Assembly: GCA_008711295.1 (NCBI GenBank)
Contig: VUYV01000147.1
Coordinates: forward strand, 439,831-503,830
DNA length: 64,000 bases
Direction: 5' to 3'
From: Anarhynchus alexandrinus
Lineage: Eukaryota; Chordata; Aves; Charadriiformes; Charadriidae
The notes beneath the pieces were generated by a model. The model saw nothing but the letters and a program-made list of their open reading frames with translations. It made no database searches and had not been told where the DNA came from. This document shows, piece after piece, positions 1 through 14,060 of the stretch. The position numbers and the translations under genes were made by a program. The stretch's first letter is position 1; each line of letters begins with the position of its first letter.

Positions 1-913
1 CATACATTGCCAATTCAACTCAACTAAGTTCTCCTTCCCCTTTTGGGAGATTTTTTACTCTGTGAGACTCATGTTCAAAAAAACAATTTATTTCTCTCCT
101 AGACAGCTTCTAATGATTTAGCCTCTTTTTGCATTAAACATAAGGCCTGTTACAGGGCCATAGTTCAAATGTGTGTTCGATCGTTTATTCAGTGAGCAGC
201 CATGAGTATCCAAATGTGATTCTTACCTCTAGTAATTATAGAAGCTAGAATTAGGTCACAGCATCATTTACTGAATTCAAAATGACCTTCAATATTCAAA
301 AGTTCTTTGCTTTGCTCTAGCACTGACCTGTTGAACAGGAAGAGGAGTTTTAATATGTAAAAGCAGAACTGTACTAATCTAATATTTAACTAAACAAATA
401 TCATAAACCAAAATTCCCTATATTGCTCAGTTGTATACAGAACCTACAAAACCAATAACAATTCAAACAAGTGCTTTGTATTTAACAAGAGAAATTTTTT
501 TCAGTTAGAATCAAGAAGGTAAAATAAGTGGTTTTCATCAAATCTTGCTAGAGGACAGTTATTTAAAAACTTACTATTGAAATACAGATGTTTCTTGAAA
601 ATAAGAGCATCAGAAGAACTGAAATTAAGAATGTGGTAAAGCTTTGACAAAGACAAAATATTTCACACTGAGTGACAGATAACCTCTAGGAACACTCAGT
701 TTCTAGCTCCCCTGCAATAGTTCATTGTGCTCCTAATCAAACTGAAAATGCACAATGTGCCCCAGTACCAAATGTTCTAAATTAGAATGTGAATAGTACA
801 GAAAACTAACGAAATTATTTTCTTTTCAGAAAGTACATGAAAGCAAACGTGGGATTTCATGCTGGGATTGGAGGACATTAAACACAGAAAAAAAGCAGGA
901 TTTTCTTTTTTGA

Positions 914-990
914 TTAGCAGGGAGTTGGACTAGCTGATCCTTACGAGTCCCTTCCAACTTGAGACATTCTGTGACTCTGATTCTGTGACT
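914..990 (+). repeat. CR1 LINE 3' tail fragment
   Basis: The stretch reads GGAGTTGGACTAGCTGATCC, then a 'cccttccaactt' block, then CATTCTGTGACTCTGATTCTGTGAC. This is the sense-strand 3' end of an avian CR1 element: the 'ggactagatgatctt...ggtcccttccaaccc' motif followed by the short ATTCTRTG-type terminal repeats. Only about 75 bases remain, a strong 5' truncation typical of CR1. It is the only plus-strand CR1 copy of recent type in the window. Confidence 0.8.
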
Positions 991-3379
991 ACAAATAGGC
1001 AGTAGGAACCCAAAATGAGAAGACAACTATGCCAGCCCCACCCACACTTTCTTTCTTGCTACTTTCAGGACAAAATATGCCCTCCACAGAATCCAGGCCA
1101 GAGCTAGCCATAATATGCATTTCATTCCTGGTGTCACAGTGGCATGGATTCTCACTAGGAAAACAAACACAGTGTGTATCAACAACACACACATTTAGCT
1201 TTTCCACTGTTAAGCATGATGAAAATAAAACATCAGCTGTTCAAGAGAACATGAAAGAAAGTGCAAACAAAGCCAACAAATTAAAAAAAATGAAGCAGAC
1301 CTTAGTCTTTATCTTTCAATTACTGGAACTCAACACTGTCCTTGCAGACTGCTCAACACATAGGAAAATGGACAGGAAAATTGAACAAATGACAGATATT
1401 GAAACAGTTTCTCAAGTTCAGAGCCACATTATCCTAATCATTTCTGCTTTGACCTTAGGCTAACCTATTTTATTGACACAAGGATTTATTCACAGTGCTT
1501 ACTGGCAGTAACTTAATAATTGAAATATACCATGTTTTTTGAATTCAAACTAGTAATGTGTGATTCCAGCCACAGCTTTCAGATCCCAGTTCTCTTTAAA
1601 GCCAGTGGACAAAACCAGTCACTGACCCTGTATCTGTTCAAGATGCCTGCAGTATGTGGCCTGGCAAGCAGCCTGGTGGTTAGTTCAGTCATAGCAATTA
1701 CCCATCACTTAAGAATTCACTCCTGTGGACACAGGAACTTGGTTATCTCACCCATTCTTCAATATGCTGAAATTTTTTTCCCATTCTCTGCACAGAATTT
1801 CAATTCTCATCCACAGAATTTTTATTCTTATAGTATTGCCAAATTTTTTCAGAAAACATGAGTAAAATGCACCCAAAAAAAATGCCACAAGGATTTTTTT
1901 TTTAATAATCACTCCAACCAAAATGTACTAAGGGAGATCAGAAGATCAGTAGAGTGGATGACCTGAATGGGTGTCATAAAACCTAATCTCAGAGCCCCTC
2001 TAAATCAATGACAGCCTTTGGATCAGACCTAGTTAGTAGCAATCAATTACCAGAGCAATCAGTTTAAAATCTTTCACTAATATTACATTCATGTTAATTA
2101 AAATATATATATATATCTCCTCCTAAATAGTTTAAGACTATATTCCTCTTCCACATTTGCATCCTTGAAGCCATAGAAACAACATACCCTACAACCCCCA
2201 ATCCTCAAAACAGAAACGTTGTGGTCTTGCAGGTGTATGGAAATTTAGTTTAACATCCTTAGAGATAATCAGAGATGCAAGGAAAATGTTTTTCTAAAAC
2301 AGGAAGAGTAAAGTGACTGTCTAAAACACGGCACATGTGCAATAACCAGAGTGATACTGCAGATGGCCATAACACTGTTTACGTGAAATCTGATTATTTC
2401 TCTCTTTTTTGGCACAGTGTACAAAGAAGCTTATTTTTTTCCCCCTACTTGTGTAATGCCTTTACCAGATACATTGAAGAGCTCAACAAACATATGCTTC
2501 CTATGTTTCATCTAATACAACCCACTGTCCCATGAGATAAGGTCCTGTCAGGAAAGCAAAGTCAAGAAACGTTCAATTGGAGAATTTCATCCAAAATACA
2601 GGTGTTCCAGTGTAACAATGCTCCTTCAGTCTGCAGGCTTCCGAAAGAAACCACATAAGCATTCAGCACAGTATGAGGGTCATTAAGACAACATCAGCCG
2701 CAACAGAATTTCCAGATGAACATTTGCTATGACTAAAATGTTTGAAATTATTTTCCTCATTTTTTCCAAACTAATTCATTATGATACAGAGTAGTAAAAA
2801 GAACTACTGTTACTGTTCTCTGTTACCTCCTCCTGGAAAATGGAGTATGACAGTATGTAGTTGTTTAAAAAAAAATAAATGGGAATATGGAAAGGAAAGT
2901 CATATTAGCTGCTTCAAATAACTATTTTATGAATTTTAGTATGTGCAAGTACACTGGTAATAATTACTAGGGTACATAATTCCTTGTAATTTTCTTTGTT
3001 CAAGAAAATCACAAATATTACCTGGAAGGACAGCTAGGTTGCTTTTCATTTTTGTTATCTTTGTTTCTTGTTGATATTCTAAGGTTTGCACCAGAAAATG
3101 GAAAAACTGTCTCAGACTAAAGAAACAACACACAGAGAGTCAAAAGCCAGAAGCACAGAAGGTAATTAAAAAGTTGAAGAAAAAGACTTCTTGCTAAAAT
3201 CTACAGCTCAGAGAAAAGTTGAGCCCTGTGATGAAACACCACCACATAAGCAGCAGGAGAGAAAGTGTAAACACTCAAAGCAGCATTCCCCGTTTTGGAG
3301 CATGCAGAGCGGGAATAATTTGCCTACTCCAGTGACAGAGAGAACTGCTCCCAAACATATGGTTTTGTAGCTTAAAACC

Positions 3380-3455
3380 TAAGGTTGAAGGTTTGTTAGA
3401 GCATCTTGCCTCTAACCAAATTTGCTGCAGGAAGGCTCTGAATCCTGGGATATGA
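3380..3455 (+). repeat. Possible relic of a tRNA-headed SINE
   Basis: Positions 3391-3415 resemble a tRNA D-arm to anticodon-arm segment (GTTTGTTAGAGCATCTTGCC, then TCTAACCA). Positions 3434-3445 (GGCTCTGAATCC) resemble a degenerate B box about 45 bases later. The spacing suits a pol III internal promoter. Acceptor-stem pairing is not evident, so this is not a functional tRNA gene. It may be an old MIR/CORE-type SINE head. The call rests on motif resemblance only. Confidence 0.35.
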
Positions 3456-5578
3456 TATTGATTATTCTGCAGTGAGACAGAATGGCAGCATAAGGGCAGT
3501 TTCTCACATATTGCACAGCCCTGGACATCATTACAAGAGATTACAATAACAACAGAAGAAAAATAAAAATAGTTTTCTCTTGTGTCACTATTTCCCTCAT
3601 GGCTGCAACAGAATAGGCTGCATCAGAACAGAACGTATGGCTATTCATGACTAGAAACAGAGCAAAACATAATACTTCTTACGGGTTTTGCCACCCTCCA
3701 GAGAGCCCAGATGCTGTTTGTCAAGCTAGCTGGAATACAACCTTCTAATGCAACTTCCTCTTACAAGAAGAGAGTTAATGTGTTCTTTGAAAAAGTTCAC
3801 GTCTCATGGAACCCCTGCTTTTAGAGGGATCTTCTTAGTAGTTGTTTTAGAACTCGATCCCCCGGTAATCTGCAGATCTTATTATTTCATTTCACCTTAC
3901 ATGAAGATCTTTCAGGAGGATCCTTCAGAACACCCTGCAGCTTTCTTTTTACAGTACAGCTGTGCAAGAAGCAAAAGGATCTCATTTGCCTGCACACCAA
4001 CTTCACTTGCTTCTCAGTACATGAAAAGGTGCTTGTGAGTCTACACCGTTGGTCAAAATGATGAGAACCCTCCAATATTAATTAATTCAGCTGGGAAAGT
4101 CAGAAGAATGCAACAACTTCAAATTTTACGAAAATGGCAAGGCTTTTTTGTCTTGCTGCATTATAGAACTCATCTCAGACATGCATGACAGTAGACATCT
4201 CATGTCTCCTGTGTCGTGTCATGTCATGTCTCTATGTGTTAGAGACGGGAGATTTTTTCAAGATGATAAAATCTCAAATGGAAGGTGAACACCAAGAAAC
4301 CATTCTAGAAAAATCTCTGACTTGTTTCCCCACCCTGCTGCTTGGATAGGCCATCCTAACCAAGCAGCTAGGAATTACTTCCACTACTTTCACTAATTTT
4401 CCTGTGTTTTTCTAAGAGCTTGAATGCTGTAAAGTGATATGTTGTAAATTACCAGCAAGTCCTGCCCTTCCTAAATGCATCATCAGTGACAGATGCAGAG
4501 TAGAGCTCTCCACCAGTAAGCATTAAAAAAACCCAACCCACCAAACCAAAGATACTCCCAAAACACAAAACCCACACAACTTAGGCCCTTGTAGTACGGT
4601 CATATTCAGGACCTTACATTTGCAGTACCTATTTGAGGAGTGGATCTCTTATCCTTTAACGAGAAGCTGCAAAATCATCACTAGTTTGACCTCTACAGAA
4701 GAACAAGAAGCAACTCATTTTAGCAGTGCCATATTTTAAATGACTTAACAAGATCCACAGTGATAAAGGAGGAGCAAAAAAAATTTGAAGTAACTATCTG
4801 AAACAGATAGAAATTGGTCTTGTGAGAGGCTCCTCAGATGGTGAAAAATATCCAAAAAAGTGACAGGAGCAGATGGTATTTAAGATAACTTAAGCAAAAA
4901 ATTAGCACATTCTCCAGAGCCGTTAATATTAATGAATACAGAGTTCTTTCTGAAAAATACTGTTTTCCTGCTAAATAACGTGATGAAATAAGTTTCCTTT
5001 TTTTTAATCATTCAGCTTCTGCTCACTTTCTTCACTGTTCTCATAAAGTTGAATATCTGTGGCAAAGGGAAGGATAAACTAGACTCCTCCAGTCTCCTGA
5101 TATGCCTGTAGTTCTTTATATGAATCTGATTAGGTAAAGTATAACACAAAACTGTGCCAATAATTTCACTTCTACGATGTTTCACACTCCGAACAGCGGT
5201 TTTTAAACTGTAGTTTAAACGAGCCACACAAGTCCGCAGGCTCGATTAAATAGCGCTACTTTTCATTTCTGTTTGTATCACTATTTGCTCTTTTTTTGTG
5301 TGTCTAAATGTCAGCTGAAGCATCTCGGTAGTAAACTCAAGAAGAAGCTGACTGGCTTTATCTGCACTAGCAAGTAGTACAGTGGAGTGTGAACGGACCT
5401 GAAGAGTGAAATATCAGTGCAGAAGACCTGGTATCCATGCTGTAAGCATTTTTAGGAAGTAAGTGGTACTCTAAACTTATTTTGGAATAACTCCAGTTAG
5501 ATCCCACAAAGAGCACAGGAGATCACACCTTTGGTTTAGAACAACCTGAACGAATCCAGTTCATGCACACTGAAATAC

Positions 5579-5598
5579 AAAAAAAAAAAAAAAAAAAN
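5579..5598. other. A run (19) ending in a single N
   Basis: Nineteen A followed by one N. Similar single N bases close homopolymer runs at 11439 (T-rich) and 26493 (after 22 A). These look like polishing or gap-closing marks and make the exact lengths there unreliable. Confidence 0.9.
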
Positions 5599-7889
5599 GT
5601 AGGAAAGATCAAGATCTGCACTCAAAACACCATCCTGATCAGATCTCAAATGCAAACACAGATGAACCTTGAATTTGAAGACAGAAAATCTTCATCAGGT
5701 CCTCAGGTAGCTGAAAAATCGACAGCTTATAAAATGCCAATGAAAGGTTTGATAGATTTACATCTTAAACTATGAAGCTCTGGCTATGATTACAACTACT
5801 GGCAATAGATATGGAACAGTCAGAAGAATAAATACTTATCATGAATTGGTCATTAAGTGAAATGTTGCATATAGAATAAAAATGATCATCCAAAGAAGAT
5901 ACACAGTTCAGACTCTATAGAACACCTGTCCTATTCAAAGACCCCAGGACAAACATGGTGCTTGCACCTTCCGAGCACCGCCATTCAAAGAACCTGCAAG
6001 AGATTCTGCCCTATAGAAGCAGTATGGGACCAGTACCACCATTGGAGCGTGCAGCCTGCCTGCTTGTTCCAAATCCCTCTTCCTTGTCTTCCATTTCATC
6101 ATCTCAGCTTTAATCTACATCTGTCTTTCTGCCTGTTGTCAGTCCCTGTTTCTTTCAGAAATCTGTACTCATAGAGAGATAGTTAAGAAATAATGTTTAC
6201 AACTTTACATAATAATTCTGCATTTTTATTCAATCCCCTTACTTACTCTGTGCACCAAACATTTCCCCTGCCATAGAATTTAAAATTCCAGTCTTCCACG
6301 TTTCCTATTTATGGCTCAGTTCTCCACACAAGCAGGTGGGTTTAGATTCTGTACCGCAGGTCTTGCAAACAGCTGTGTATCTAGTACAGGACTGACCCTG
6401 AACACCTATTTTGAGCCAAGAATTTTGTTAACCATTAAAATAGTGAGCTCTACAACATTTAGTCCCTCTTGAAGCCAACCTTGAGCATTAACAAAAAATA
6501 CTCCAAAGAAGGAAGCACCACAGTTAAAGAAAGAAACCCAAAGATTTTTTCACATAAAGAACAGCCACAGGAATAATCTTGCTTGTAGGACCGCGCATGA
6601 CTATAAATGAGTTTTCAGTGTGTATACATATTCCTCAGAGAACCTTTCATAATCTGTTCCCCAGTTGGGGGATGCTTGACAGTGCAGCTCCACAGGGAGC
6701 CTCTATAAATACTCCAAGGCCAAAAGAAATTGTGAGGATGAATAGCTTGCCCTTCATATAATTTACATGCTCAAAGTCACAAAACACTTTGCATATATCA
6801 GTAGGGCTCATGGCCTTAACTTATGATTTCCTATGCAGTAAGGGAACAGCATCTCTTTTCTTGAATTTGAATAAAGGAAAATAAAAACAAAGTGTAAGGT
6901 AATTTATAGTGTGCCTGCGTGACACAAGGCCACAGAGGACTACCAGAGCTAGCCCTGCTTAAACTCCCTCAGTTATCAGTAGTAGTGCAGTGGTACTGAG
7001 TTGTCTCACAATCTAGAAACAGTGCTGCCAACAGCTGAGCCGGTTGGTTACCTCCACATTAAAGAGACGCTTAGTTGTTTCAACAACACAGAACTATACC
7101 AAGCCCATAATAGCTAATGAAAACATCCCTATGTTTCTCAGTGGAATTTGGCTGAAACTTGCTGCTGAAAAGTAAATGAAACACTAACTTCTTGTCACTG
7201 GAATTTGTCAACAAATAAACGGAGACGATGGGCTCAGATTCTAAATAACTACTTGAAGCATCAGACTCAATCAATGTCTAAGAAAACAGAAAATGTAGGA
7301 ACTAGGAAAGACAACAGGTTAATCCTACAAAGGCTGAGGGGATGCTATGAGGGATTTCTGATATTTCTTCTCTATAAGGTTTCTGTCACAAATGAAAGGA
7401 AAATTTATCTGGGTAACAGTACCGCCTTATATTTTTTAGAAGTGTAAATCAGGAAACATTAATACATAATTAATGGCACGTTTTTATTTATTTATGCAGC
7501 CATGAACCTAAAAGAATCATGTAGAAATCTATGATTGAGTGTCAGGGCTAGGTTTTGCCTCTCCAAATTTTCTACAAGACGGAAGTCTTATGGCAGAAAT
7601 TTGATAGCTATTGCTTCTGGTACAGACATCAGGCATAATGGGTCTACATCTCATTCACACTACAGACCTTTTAGTACTCCTGTGACCTTAAATGAGCATT
7701 TTGGAAATAAACTAGACCAAAATAAACTACTAAAAGCTATATAAAGTATACACACAGTAATGCTGCATATAAACATAGAGTAGCTTAACTATGTCTAAAA
7801 ATGGACCTTTAATTACATGAGGTGTTTCCTGTATAGACAAGATCTCATTTCAAGTAATACGATGTATTATGCGAATCACAAAATGATAA

Positions 7890-7910
7890 GAAAATAATAA
7901 TAATAATAAA
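7890..7910. repeat. Short (AAT)n microsatellite
   Basis: About six AAT units in AT-rich presumed intron. A similar short AAT run lies at 56045-56060, just upstream of the CpG island. Confidence 0.85.
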
Positions 7911-10684
7911 GCAACTGACACTGGAAGTTAGTTTAAAAAGATAGGCAACTGTCAGCTTTATAGAAGGAAATCACAAGAAACAAATGATATGAATTGATGT
8001 GCTTACCTCATACGCTACTTGAAATCCTAGTGTAAAACTGGAATATCATAGTATAAGCCTGTTTTATTGCTTATAGACACATGGTTGTGTGTAATTGGTC
8101 ACTGTGTAGAATTTCATCTTGAGAAAAAGCAATTGTGGATATGAGAAGTGGAAAAAATAAATTTGGTTTGACTGGTTTATGGGACTCAGGAGGAACAAAT
8201 TCCACTACAAAGTGTCAGTTCTACCCTATAACATCTTTTTCTTTTTTTTTTTGATGAGCAATTAAAAATTACTAATTGGCTAGACAAAAAGAGGTTCCAG
8301 TGGACAGTAACAGCATTCACAGGACTAGCAGTTGCCAGCATTCATCAGTTCACCTGGAATTCAAAATCACATTTTCTTACTTATGCGTTATTTTTGTTTC
8401 TGGAGCTGAATGAGAGGAAGAAGCCTACACACAGGAAGGAACATGGCCAGACACTGGCTCAGGTACAACTTGAAGATATTTCAGTACTGTCTTCCATCAG
8501 ACTCATTTAACTATCCTCTACAAACAAAATTAAGAAGAGAAAAACCCCAAACCCATGACTGTGGTTTCCAGTGAAACTGCAAACCAAACGAATTCCTGAT
8601 GCAGCACAACTGATATCAACATAGTTATATCTGGCTTATTGCACTTCCACAGCTAGCTTTTTAGTTTATCAGCAGTGTACAGGAAGCATTTACAAGGCTT
8701 TAAATCCAAAGAACACTTAATGCTTGGTTCAGTACCACTGAAGGCAATGGAATTAGGCTTATGTTTAAAGCAAAGTGTACGCTTGGATACAATGACGAAA
8801 TGTGACCTGAATCACTTACTGCAGTGATTGAATCAGCGTCTGAAAAGTCTTCAACTAATTAATAACTAAGCAAAATAGAAACAAAATAGGCAACAATCCA
8901 CATCTCTGGGAATTTAAAGGGGAAAAAAAAAGGACAGAACAGACTTTCGCAAATACAACCACAGAACACCCTTGCCCACTTGCAATCCAGAGTCTCCAGC
9001 TGTCTCCTAAAGCCCTACTCACAATTTCACTTTCAAAAATGGATCAGGGAATTACTCTGTCTTTCTAAAGCAACTGTGACTTTTATTTGGGAGATGAGAA
9101 GCCTGTCTTGCAGTCCATGTTGCAAGGACTTTTTCAGCATTTTATGCTATGCCTCAGTCATGTAAAATACATACAAGTCTCAAGTGCAGACGAGAGCACT
9201 TCCCCTTTCCAGTGGACAGTCTTTATCAGCATATCCTACTGAGCTATGATCATAGTTTTTTCTTTCATCAAAGCCTAACGAGTAATTTCTTTATACACTC
9301 GATAAGAGCAGCTTGAGGCTTTCCCTCCACAAAAGCCTTTGTGTAAGGTGCTCTGTGTAAAATAAAATGGCTGTCACCATTGCATTCTGGCTTGAGACAG
9401 TTCCTGAAAGCGCACGTTGAGGTGATGCTGAAGTATCTGTAAAGCAAAGCAAGAATGCCCAACTTCTGGATCTTAGCTGTAAATGTGACCTGTTTATAAT
9501 ATCAGGACTGAGGGGGGTTAGAGCATGAAGAAAAGCAAAGATTTAAGGACTAAAAAGTGGCATACATGTGAGATGTAAGCAGGCTAGGGAAGCATTGAAG
9601 TCATTTTATAAAATCTGATCCACTAGGCTTGCAAAACGGAAAAAAATTGGTCAGTTCCTCCAGTTGCAAGGTAGGTGCAGGCAGCATCAATACAGCAACC
9701 AGTACAACACAGTTGAAAAAACTTTTCCGGTGTAGTTCCCTTACCATTTCATGCTGGGCCTCAAACTGCATCTATGAATAAAAGCATCAGTTTTGAGGGT
9801 CATCTGTAAGCACAAAGTAAGTAATGTGGTAACAGAATTGGATTGTGACCACTGGTCTTTCACATCTGCTTTTAAACATATATATTTACTGTTTTGTTCA
9901 CTTGGATAAATTCAAACTAGCTACTAAAAATACTATTAAAAAAAAAAAACAGTCTCAACTATTCTGGTCCAGTAAAACAGCTGTTATTATTTAGGGCCAA
10001 TTAAAGAAATGCTAAGTCTTACTTTTATATTGAGTCTAATTCTTTGGCATACTCATCTGACATGAGGATCACTTGAACTCTAATATAGCTATACTAATTT
10101 GAATAGAAGCTTCTTGCCCCAACGTGTTTTTTTCTATAATGTTACTGGGACAACAGACCTCCAAATTCACCACATAAATAAAAAGAAAGCTGCTAATTAC
10201 CCAAACAAAGAAAGTATGCTGACAACATCACCTGGCATAAGAATCACAAACTAGGGATCACAAATTTCATCTGGAAAGAACATTTTCCTTTATGCTTGGC
10301 AAGAACGTCTTAAATTATCAATAGCACAGAATAATTTTTGCAAATATTTCCTTTTTCAAACAATGTCCATGTTAACTGGATGAACCCCTGCTGAACCTAG
10401 TACAGGCTATCAAAATACCAGGAGGTTAGAACAGCATTCTTTTTTTAGTCATGCTTCATCTTCGCAAGCATTACATTTTTCTCAGGAAAAGAGTCTTCTT
10501 GTCTTTCATCAAGCTCTAAGGTTCTCAGTTTCTCATACCCAAGATTATAAATAATCTCTGTAATATCTCAACAGTCATATACCCCTACAGCTTTCTGGGA
10601 AGTGTTCTTCCATTTTCCATGTTGGCATACATTCTCTTACTTTTCTTACACTGGACAGACTTAGATGTTTTTATCCTTTCTCAC

Positions 10685-10732
10685 CTTAGGACAGTAATTG
10701 ATTGTCGTCTTAGGACAGTAATTGACTGTCTT
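10685..10732. repeat. 24 bp tandem duplication
   Basis: CTTAGGACAGTAATTGATTG plus four bases is followed immediately by a second copy with about three substitutions. There are two units only. It is probably a recent local duplication by slippage. Confidence 0.85.
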
Positions 10733-13700
10733 CTAATAAAAGGTCACTATAAAAGCCATGAGGGGAAAGGAAGTTGTATGAAATTTAGAAGCTATTTGTA
10801 TGTATTTCTTGCTAAATGCAGAAAATTAATCATGGAGAAAAATCATGATGGCACAAAAAAGATTCAAGTTACTTTACATGTGCCTAAGTTCTATAATTGA
10901 CTGGATCAATTGTTCATTTTTTGAAAATGTTGATCGTTTCCGCTAACTAAATATTCAGCTGGTGTAGTGGCAAGTGTCTTATCTGGCTTTATTGACTTTT
11001 AAATTAAGTTTAACTTGGTGTTTTCAACAGCTCTATTACTATCTCTTAAAGCTAAACCAGAAAGAAATAAGACAGCCAACAATGAAAAAGGGTGATTATT
11101 ACACATCTTTTAAGGTAAGAGAAGCTAATCATCATTTTGAGAAGAAAAAAAGTATATTCTCCTACTTTCCTTTTCCCAGTTTTCCGTTCATTCATTTTGC
11201 TAAGTAAACTATTCTGCTTCTACAGCAAAGAACACGTATCACCAAAGTAGCATCAGTAAAACTGTTACAATAAGCTGAATTTACTATAATACGCAAAATC
11301 TCTGACCAGAATTAGATTCTGTCTTGCGGTGATACAAGCAAGGACAGAAAAATAATCACAACCTTGTTCCCTCAAGGAATTGAGATCTTTTTTTCTAACG
11401 TAGCAAGAACTCCACTGCTCTTTTCTTTTTTTTTAATTNTTTTTTTTTAATTATTATTATAAAATTGTCATATTCTCTTATACAAATCCTTTTAACCAGG
11501 GACTACAAACAATGTGGACTCATGATTCTCTTGTTCCAGTCTTGTTTCCATCTCAACAGATAACAAAACAGCTAGAAGACTTATCACTATACAGTGCATT
11601 TAGGGAGGCTGAATAGGAAGGAAGAGCTAGCTCTAAGACTTAAGTCTCTTTAAAGAGATAGTGGAGCTAACACAAAGCTTATTTAGAGGTGTAACTCATC
11701 CAAAGGGAAGTCTTTCAGATGGCTGTGTGGCATCCATCCCACTAGTATATCCTACAGAGAGCCATGGCCAAAGTATTATTATAAAATACAAAAATGTTTT
11801 TTATGTCAAGCCTGTCAATTACCTCAGTGCAAAGGAAAGGTAAGAAACTAAATGAAACACCAATCACTTCTTAGATTAAATGATAAATTACATATATTCC
11901 TTATTTTTACACACAGAAAGCAAAAGCTAGGTCAGATTACCAATTGAAATTTTTCTAAGTATGAAACTTGCAGACTGATAATCTGTATTCATCATGGAAA
12001 TTCTATCAATTTATTCTGTAAATTCTGTAATTTCACTCTGCGAATTCTGTTATACATTCAATACTCTTTAATATGTTCATTAATTATACAAATAGAACAA
12101 AGAGTATGCTTATTACAGTGGCTCAGTCTGGAAAACAGGATTAGAAGTTCTCCAGCAGCTAGAGAAGTCTGAGAAGCAGAGCTTGAAATCAAGCGAATTT
12201 CAAAATTTACACCAGGAATAATCAGCTCCACAAACACAGGAATGGGAGCAATTACTGACTAGCAGTTCTGCAGAAATCATATAGGAGCTACAGTAGACCT
12301 CAGACCAGTTATCCCCATGTGATGTAGTTACAAAAAGGGTGATTATAATTCTGTGGCATCTGATCAGAGGTATAGTGTGTCCAGCTTTTAGGTCTCAATA
12401 ATTCATATTAGAGCTTTTATCAGTAGCTGGAGGTTAGAAACAGCAGTAAAAACTTGAATGATTGAAAAAAAAATCGTCCAAGATGAGACCTGAGCAATAG
12501 TTTAGTTTTGACACTACACTGCTTAAAAGATCTAGGTTTCAGAGGGCAAGAGAAATTATTAGAAGTCCAGATAACACTGAGTAGAAGAATTCAAGATGTT
12601 CTGTTCAGACCAAAAGGAATCTTCAGATGCCTGCAAGGGTACTACAAAAAGAAGGGAATTTTACAATAGCTTTTTTACATTATCCATTCAGTTAGGACAA
12701 TGATTTGAGAAAATCTATAAAAGAACAAAAGTTAACACACACCAATAAGAAGCCAACTAAGCGATAGTATTTCATAAACTTTCTTATTATATCACTTTTT
12801 ATTATATAAAGCTTTTTATGCTTTGGAATAAAATTTTAATCAAAATTTCTGCAAGTCAGAACAGTTCTCTGGATATTGAAAACAAGTTTAGTAAAGGCAA
12901 ATTGTTTTGTCAGTGTTAATGATAACTTTCCCAAAGGATAGCTCTAACAACTTGCTAGTTTAGAGCAGACTTGCTATAAAGGGCATGCCTATGATGCCCT
13001 ATTGAAAAGATAACCAGATATCACCTTGTTCGCCTGTACTTTTCTTTATTTGTGCATGTTTTAATAATCAGAAAAGAGAGCGGATACAGTCTGGCAGCAA
13101 AGTTTTCAGAAGATTCCAGCTCTGGATTCCTGCATTTGGAGATAAGATTATGCTCCAAACATCTCATGCGGGAACTAGAGTGTTAATGGGAAATTTTTAC
13201 TTATAACCTCTTTGTAGCTCCATTTACTGGCTACAAAATGGAGGTAGTACCTTTCTCTGCCTGACCTCGTAGGGGATTCTCACTTGCTTTAATTACTTAA
13301 TGCTTTAGAACTATTTAAGTATTAAATACAATTATAGACAATATTTACAAAAGAACAGAAAAACATTAAGAAGCAAATCAGTCATTTTGTGTCCAAGACA
13401 GGGTACAAATGGAAAGCAGTAAGACAAAAGACCACATCTGAGGATTAAAAGAAGCCTGGAAAAATCTTACACTTTCGTAACGCCACATAATTAAAAAAAA
13501 AAAAAAAAACACCAAACCAAAACCAACAGGATGTGACCATGAAACTAAAGATTATATTGCAAACAGATGTAAGAAGTTAATGCATAGCCTTTTTCTGAAG
13601 ATCTTAATTCTGAAGTTTCAAGCTTCCAAATGCTTCAGTTCGCAGTCCTACACATTCTATACTTGGAGGGGGGAGGGAGGGTTGATGGAAGAAAGCTATA

Positions 13701-14007
13701 CTGGCAAAAATGAAGACAATAAATAAAGACTACAGAGTGATCATACAACTGTCATGTGTCATACTGTACATGAAAACTCAACTTGAATACATCTAAAATA
13801 CTTAAAAGGAATTCATAGCAAGCCTTTACCAGATTAGGCTGTTGCAGGCGTTCTGAAGATTTGTATTTATACCTACTTTTGCTTATTTACTGTAATCAGG
13901 CACCACATAAAATTTAATGACTCTAGTAAAAACTTGGATTTGGCATATTCGCATTTAGAAGGGAATTTCAAGAAGGATTTTCAAAGGGGACTTATTTACA
14001 TTAGAGG

Positions 14008-14060
14008 GAAAGATTAATTGACATACAATTAATTCATCTATTAACTGTCAATTATCCCTA
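14008..14060. promoter_or_regulatory. Candidate cluster of TAAT/ATTA cores
   Basis: AGATTAATTGACATACAATT, then AATTCATCTATTAACTGTCAATTATCC: five ATTA/TAAT-type cores in about 50 bases with complex spacing. Same caution as for the 44.6 kb block. Confidence 0.25.

Noticed and set aside
1029..1463. 144-codon plus-strand open frame next to the CR1 tail
   Set aside because: No domain, ordinary intronic composition, and no splice or promoter support.
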